A program made the position numbers and the translations under genes. A model generated the notes under the pieces. The model saw nothing but the letters and a program-made list of their open reading frames with translations. It ran no database searches and had not been told where the DNA came from. Shown here piece by piece: positions 62,102 to 64,000 of a DNA stretch of 64,000 nucleotides; within the stretch, counting starts at the first letter, position 1, and each line of letters opens with the position of its first letter. The DNA is from Streptomyces sp. NBC_01233 (GTDB lineage: Bacteria > Actinomycetota > Actinomycetes > Streptomycetales > Streptomycetaceae): the NCBI RefSeq assembly GCF_035989305.1, contig NZ_CP108514.1, positions 3,472,501 to 3,536,500 of the forward strand, written 5' to 3'.

Positions 62102-63298
62102 TCACGCCTGTCCGCGATCTCGCTCCCGGGCAGCCTGCAGGACCTCAATGATCGACTTGCCTACGGCAGCGGCCACTGGAGGCGGGAAGGCGTTCCCCAC
62201 CTGCCGGTACTGGGCGGTCTTACCGCCGTCGAAATGCCAGCCTCTCGGGAATCCCTGAATGATCGCTGCTTGCTCCACCGTGAGCATCGGCCCATCGGGT
62301 CCGAAGAGATCCCTGCCCTCGGATTCCTTCTTCTGGCAGGTCTCGGCATCATTCGCAACGCCGAGTCCCGAGACACCAAGCTGCTTCCAGGCTGCCTTGG
62401 CCCGGCTGGGTCCGAGGTCAGCGCCACCATGCTTCTTCGAACCGCCAACAAGAGTGGGCGCAATGCCGCCCCCCTTGCCCTTCAGCTCAGCGTCACGGTC
62501 TGTCGCCTTCTCGAGCCACGCGTCATACGCCTCGCGAGCGCGTTCCGCGTAGGCGCCCTTGAAGTAGGCCTTGTACCGGTCATGCATGGTCTGCTTGAGG
62601 GCATCCGCGACGCTCACCGGATCCTCGTGCGTCGGGGACGGCCACTCGTACTTCAGGTCCTTGAGTACGTCGTTCCGGATGGCCACCAAGATGGCACGCG
62701 GGCGCAGCTGCGGGACGCCAAAATCACTTGCCTCCAGGACACCCCACTTGCACACCGTGTAGTCGAGGCCTCTGACCTCGACTACATTCCCGTCCTCTTC
62801 GCGGTACTTACCACCCTGCAGCTGGGCCATGATCCAGTCGCGGTAGTCGGAGAACTTCGGGTCCATGATCCCGCGGACATTCTCGATCATCACCGCGCGG
62901 GGATTCAGCTGTTCAACCAGCTGCAGCATCCGGGGGAAGAGATCGCGGTCGTCATCCTTGCCCAGTTGCTTGCCCGCATGGGAGAACGGCGGACACGGAA
63001 CGCCTCCGGCCAGAAGATCCAGACCGTTTTGCCGCAGCAGCCTGCCGCTCTTCTCCAGATGCTTGTCGGGGTCGAACAGCTTGACGTCGGTTGGAGGTAG
63101 GAGGTCACAGTGCTCCTTCTCCCAGCTCCACTCCTTCCGCTCATCGATGTTCTTACGCAGCGTCCCAACCGCATGCGTATCGATCTCTACGAGCGCGAGG
63201 TGCCTGAAACCCGCTTGATGCAGTCCAATGGCCTGCCCGCCGGCTCCAGCACAGATCTCGACCGACGTGAACCTCGAACCTGAGTCAGTGCTGGTCAT
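62102..63298 (-). CDS. C5-cytosine DNA methyltransferase (GCCGGC type inferred)
   Basis: 398 aa. m5C motifs: I VEICAGAGGQAIGLHQAGFR, IV GGVPCPPFSHAGKQLGKDDD with the catalytic PC, VI AVMIENVRGIMDP, VIII QLRPRAILVAI, X YRQVGNAFPPPVAAAVGKSI. The variable region is 230-330. It is divergent from the HNH gene and converges on the restriction operon, being the only methyltransferase next to both nucleases. It must protect against both, so its target is inferred to be GCCGGC. Confidence 0.93.
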   Translation of the reverse strand: MTSTDSGSRFTSVEICAGAGGQAIGLHQAGFRHLALVEIDTHAVGTLRKNIDERKEWSWEKEHCDLLPPTDVKLFDPDKHLEKSGRLLRQNGLDLLAGGVPCPPFSHAGKQLGKDDDRDLFPRMLQLVEQLNPRAVMIENVRGIMDPKFSDYRDWIMAQLQGGKYREEDGNVVEVRGLDYTVCKWGVLEASDFGVPQLRPRAILVAIRNDVLKDLKYEWPSPTHEDPVSVADALKQTMHDRYKAYFKGAYAERAREAYDAWLEKATDRDAELKGKGGGIAPTLVGGSKKHGGADLGPSRAKAAWKQLGVSGLGVANDAETCQKKESEGRDLFGPDGPMLTVEQAAIIQGFPRGWHFDGGKTAQYRQVGNAFPPPVAAAVGKSIIEVLQAARERDRGQA

Positions 63299-63451
63299 GC
63301 ACCCTCCTTCCAGACTTACGCGACGGACACACCTTGCAATCCGCCCTTACAGAGGGTGACAGACCCCACTGACAACCCTCCAAGTGTGCGACACGATTCG
63401 GCTTAACCATTACTCCCCCACGTCACAACGAACGCTTGTACGATATCCGTC

Positions 63452-64000
63452 ATGCGAAGCCCTGCCTGGACATGGGATGAACTGCTGCTGGCCTGCGCGC
63501 TCGTAGTCAAGAACGGCTGGCGGGAGCTGCGGGTCGGCGATCCAGCTGTGACCGAGCTCTCTGACCTGCTCCGGTCCTTGCCTCTGCCCGAGCGTGGCGG
63601 CCTGGCCGAGCGTCTTCCCGAGTACCGGTCGGTTGGGAGTGTCTCCCGCAAGACCACGGATCTTGCTTCCAACCATCCCGGCTACTCGGGCAGGCCCACG
63701 AAGGGCGGGAGCCTGGACAAGCGGATCATCGAGGAGTTCCTCACTCGCGAGGCCGCGATGCTTCAAGCTGCACAGGCCATCGAGGCCGGCATCGGGTCCG
63801 GCCAGCTTGCCCTGATCCCCGAGCAGCCCGATGAAGCAGACGAGGACGGAACGACCGCTGCTGAAGGTCGACTGCTTGCACGGTGGGCGATCTCTCGCGA
63901 GCGGAACCCCGCATTGCGCAGGCGCAAGATCAGCCAGATCCACAAACTTGGACTGCCTCTTCAGTGCGCTGTCTGCACCTTCGACTTCAGTTCTGCGTAC
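63452..64000 (+). CDS. HNH endonuclease, partial (runs off the window)
   Basis: 183 codons visible from ATG 63452. The N-terminal helical region (AWTWDELLLACALVVKNGWR, then RSVGSVSRKTTDLASNHPGY) is the module found in actinobacterial HNH restriction proteins. A charged linker follows, then ALRRRKISQIHKLGLPLQCA and VCTFDFSSAY, the C-x2-C start of an HNH fold, just before the window ends. It may restrict modified DNA (type IV) or act on its own. The catalytic HNH residues lie outside. It is divergent from the methyltransferase. Confidence 0.75.
   Translation, partial: MRSPAWTWDELLLACALVVKNGWRELRVGDPAVTELSDLLRSLPLPERGGLAERLPEYRSVGSVSRKTTDLASNHPGYSGRPTKGGSLDKRIIEEFLTREAAMLQAAQAIEAGIGSGQLALIPEQPDEADEDGTTAAEGRLLARWAISRERNPALRRRKISQIHKLGLPLQCAVCTFDFSSAY

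Overview
The window is high-GC actinobacterial chromosome, almost certainly Streptomyces. It shows codon-third-position GC bias, GTG starts, GTGA/ATGA gene overlaps, XRE/DUF397 pairs, class E and F sortases, an ALF-repeat exported protein, chitin genes carrying DasR-type operators, and dispersed GGGGCTCCGCCCC-type intergenic repeats. All calls were made by reading the sequence; no database search was run.

Layout. 1-4.1 kb holds housekeeping and conserved genes: the N-terminus of a spermidine synthase-like protein, an XRE/TPR regulator, a frameshifted VOC gene and a histidine phosphatase. 4.3-8.4 kb is a tightly overlapping three-gene operon: a Cas4-like PD-(D/E)XK nuclease with four cysteines, an unknown protein, and an SF1 helicase. 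Together they resemble a split Dna2. 8.35-14.5 kb is a decayed accessory insertion. A large serine recombinase sits beside duplicated 3' ends of the helicase gene (attL/attR). Two truncated XRE/TPR genes are present, and the region is invaded by an IS1634-type and an IS630-type element.

14.5-30.2 kb carries MarR plus an NAD(P)H reductase, a tRNA-Lys, an M6 protease, a PAS-GGDEF-EAL enzyme, an ALF-repeat protein, XRE/DUF397, a GH18 chitinase, an LLM oxidoreductase, an IclR regulator, a second tRNA-Lys (minus strand), a collapsed two-component system, an acyl-CoA synthetase and an AA10 chitin monooxygenase. 30.4-37.2 kb encodes envelope functions: an SPFH protein with a very long low-complexity N-terminus, an NlpC/P60-like protein, a third tRNA-Lys, sortase F with a possible LPxT-tailed partner, and a HAD phosphatase. 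37.3-45.8 kb is a phosphonate-type (2-aminoethylphosphonate) uptake and degradation cluster with its GntR regulator. 46-55 kb has an LAHTG surface protein, ROK plus Gfo/Idh, an FAH-family hydrolase, a YidC paralog, a class E sortase whose ribosome-binding site has been cut away by an IS5 element, and a TPR/SEC-C protein.

55.2-64 kb is a defence island: GHKL (MORC/MutL-like) ATPase, Z1-type helicase-like ATPase, NaeI-family endonuclease, NgoMIV-family endonuclease, Vsr nickase, C5-cytosine methyltransferase and the start of an HNH nuclease. Two unrelated restriction enzymes whose characterised relatives both cut GCCGGC, served by one methyltransferase and coupled to a GHKL/Z1 pair, are the strongest candidate for an under-described system. 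The second is the split-Dna2 operon together with the recombinase elements that use its last gene as an integration site.
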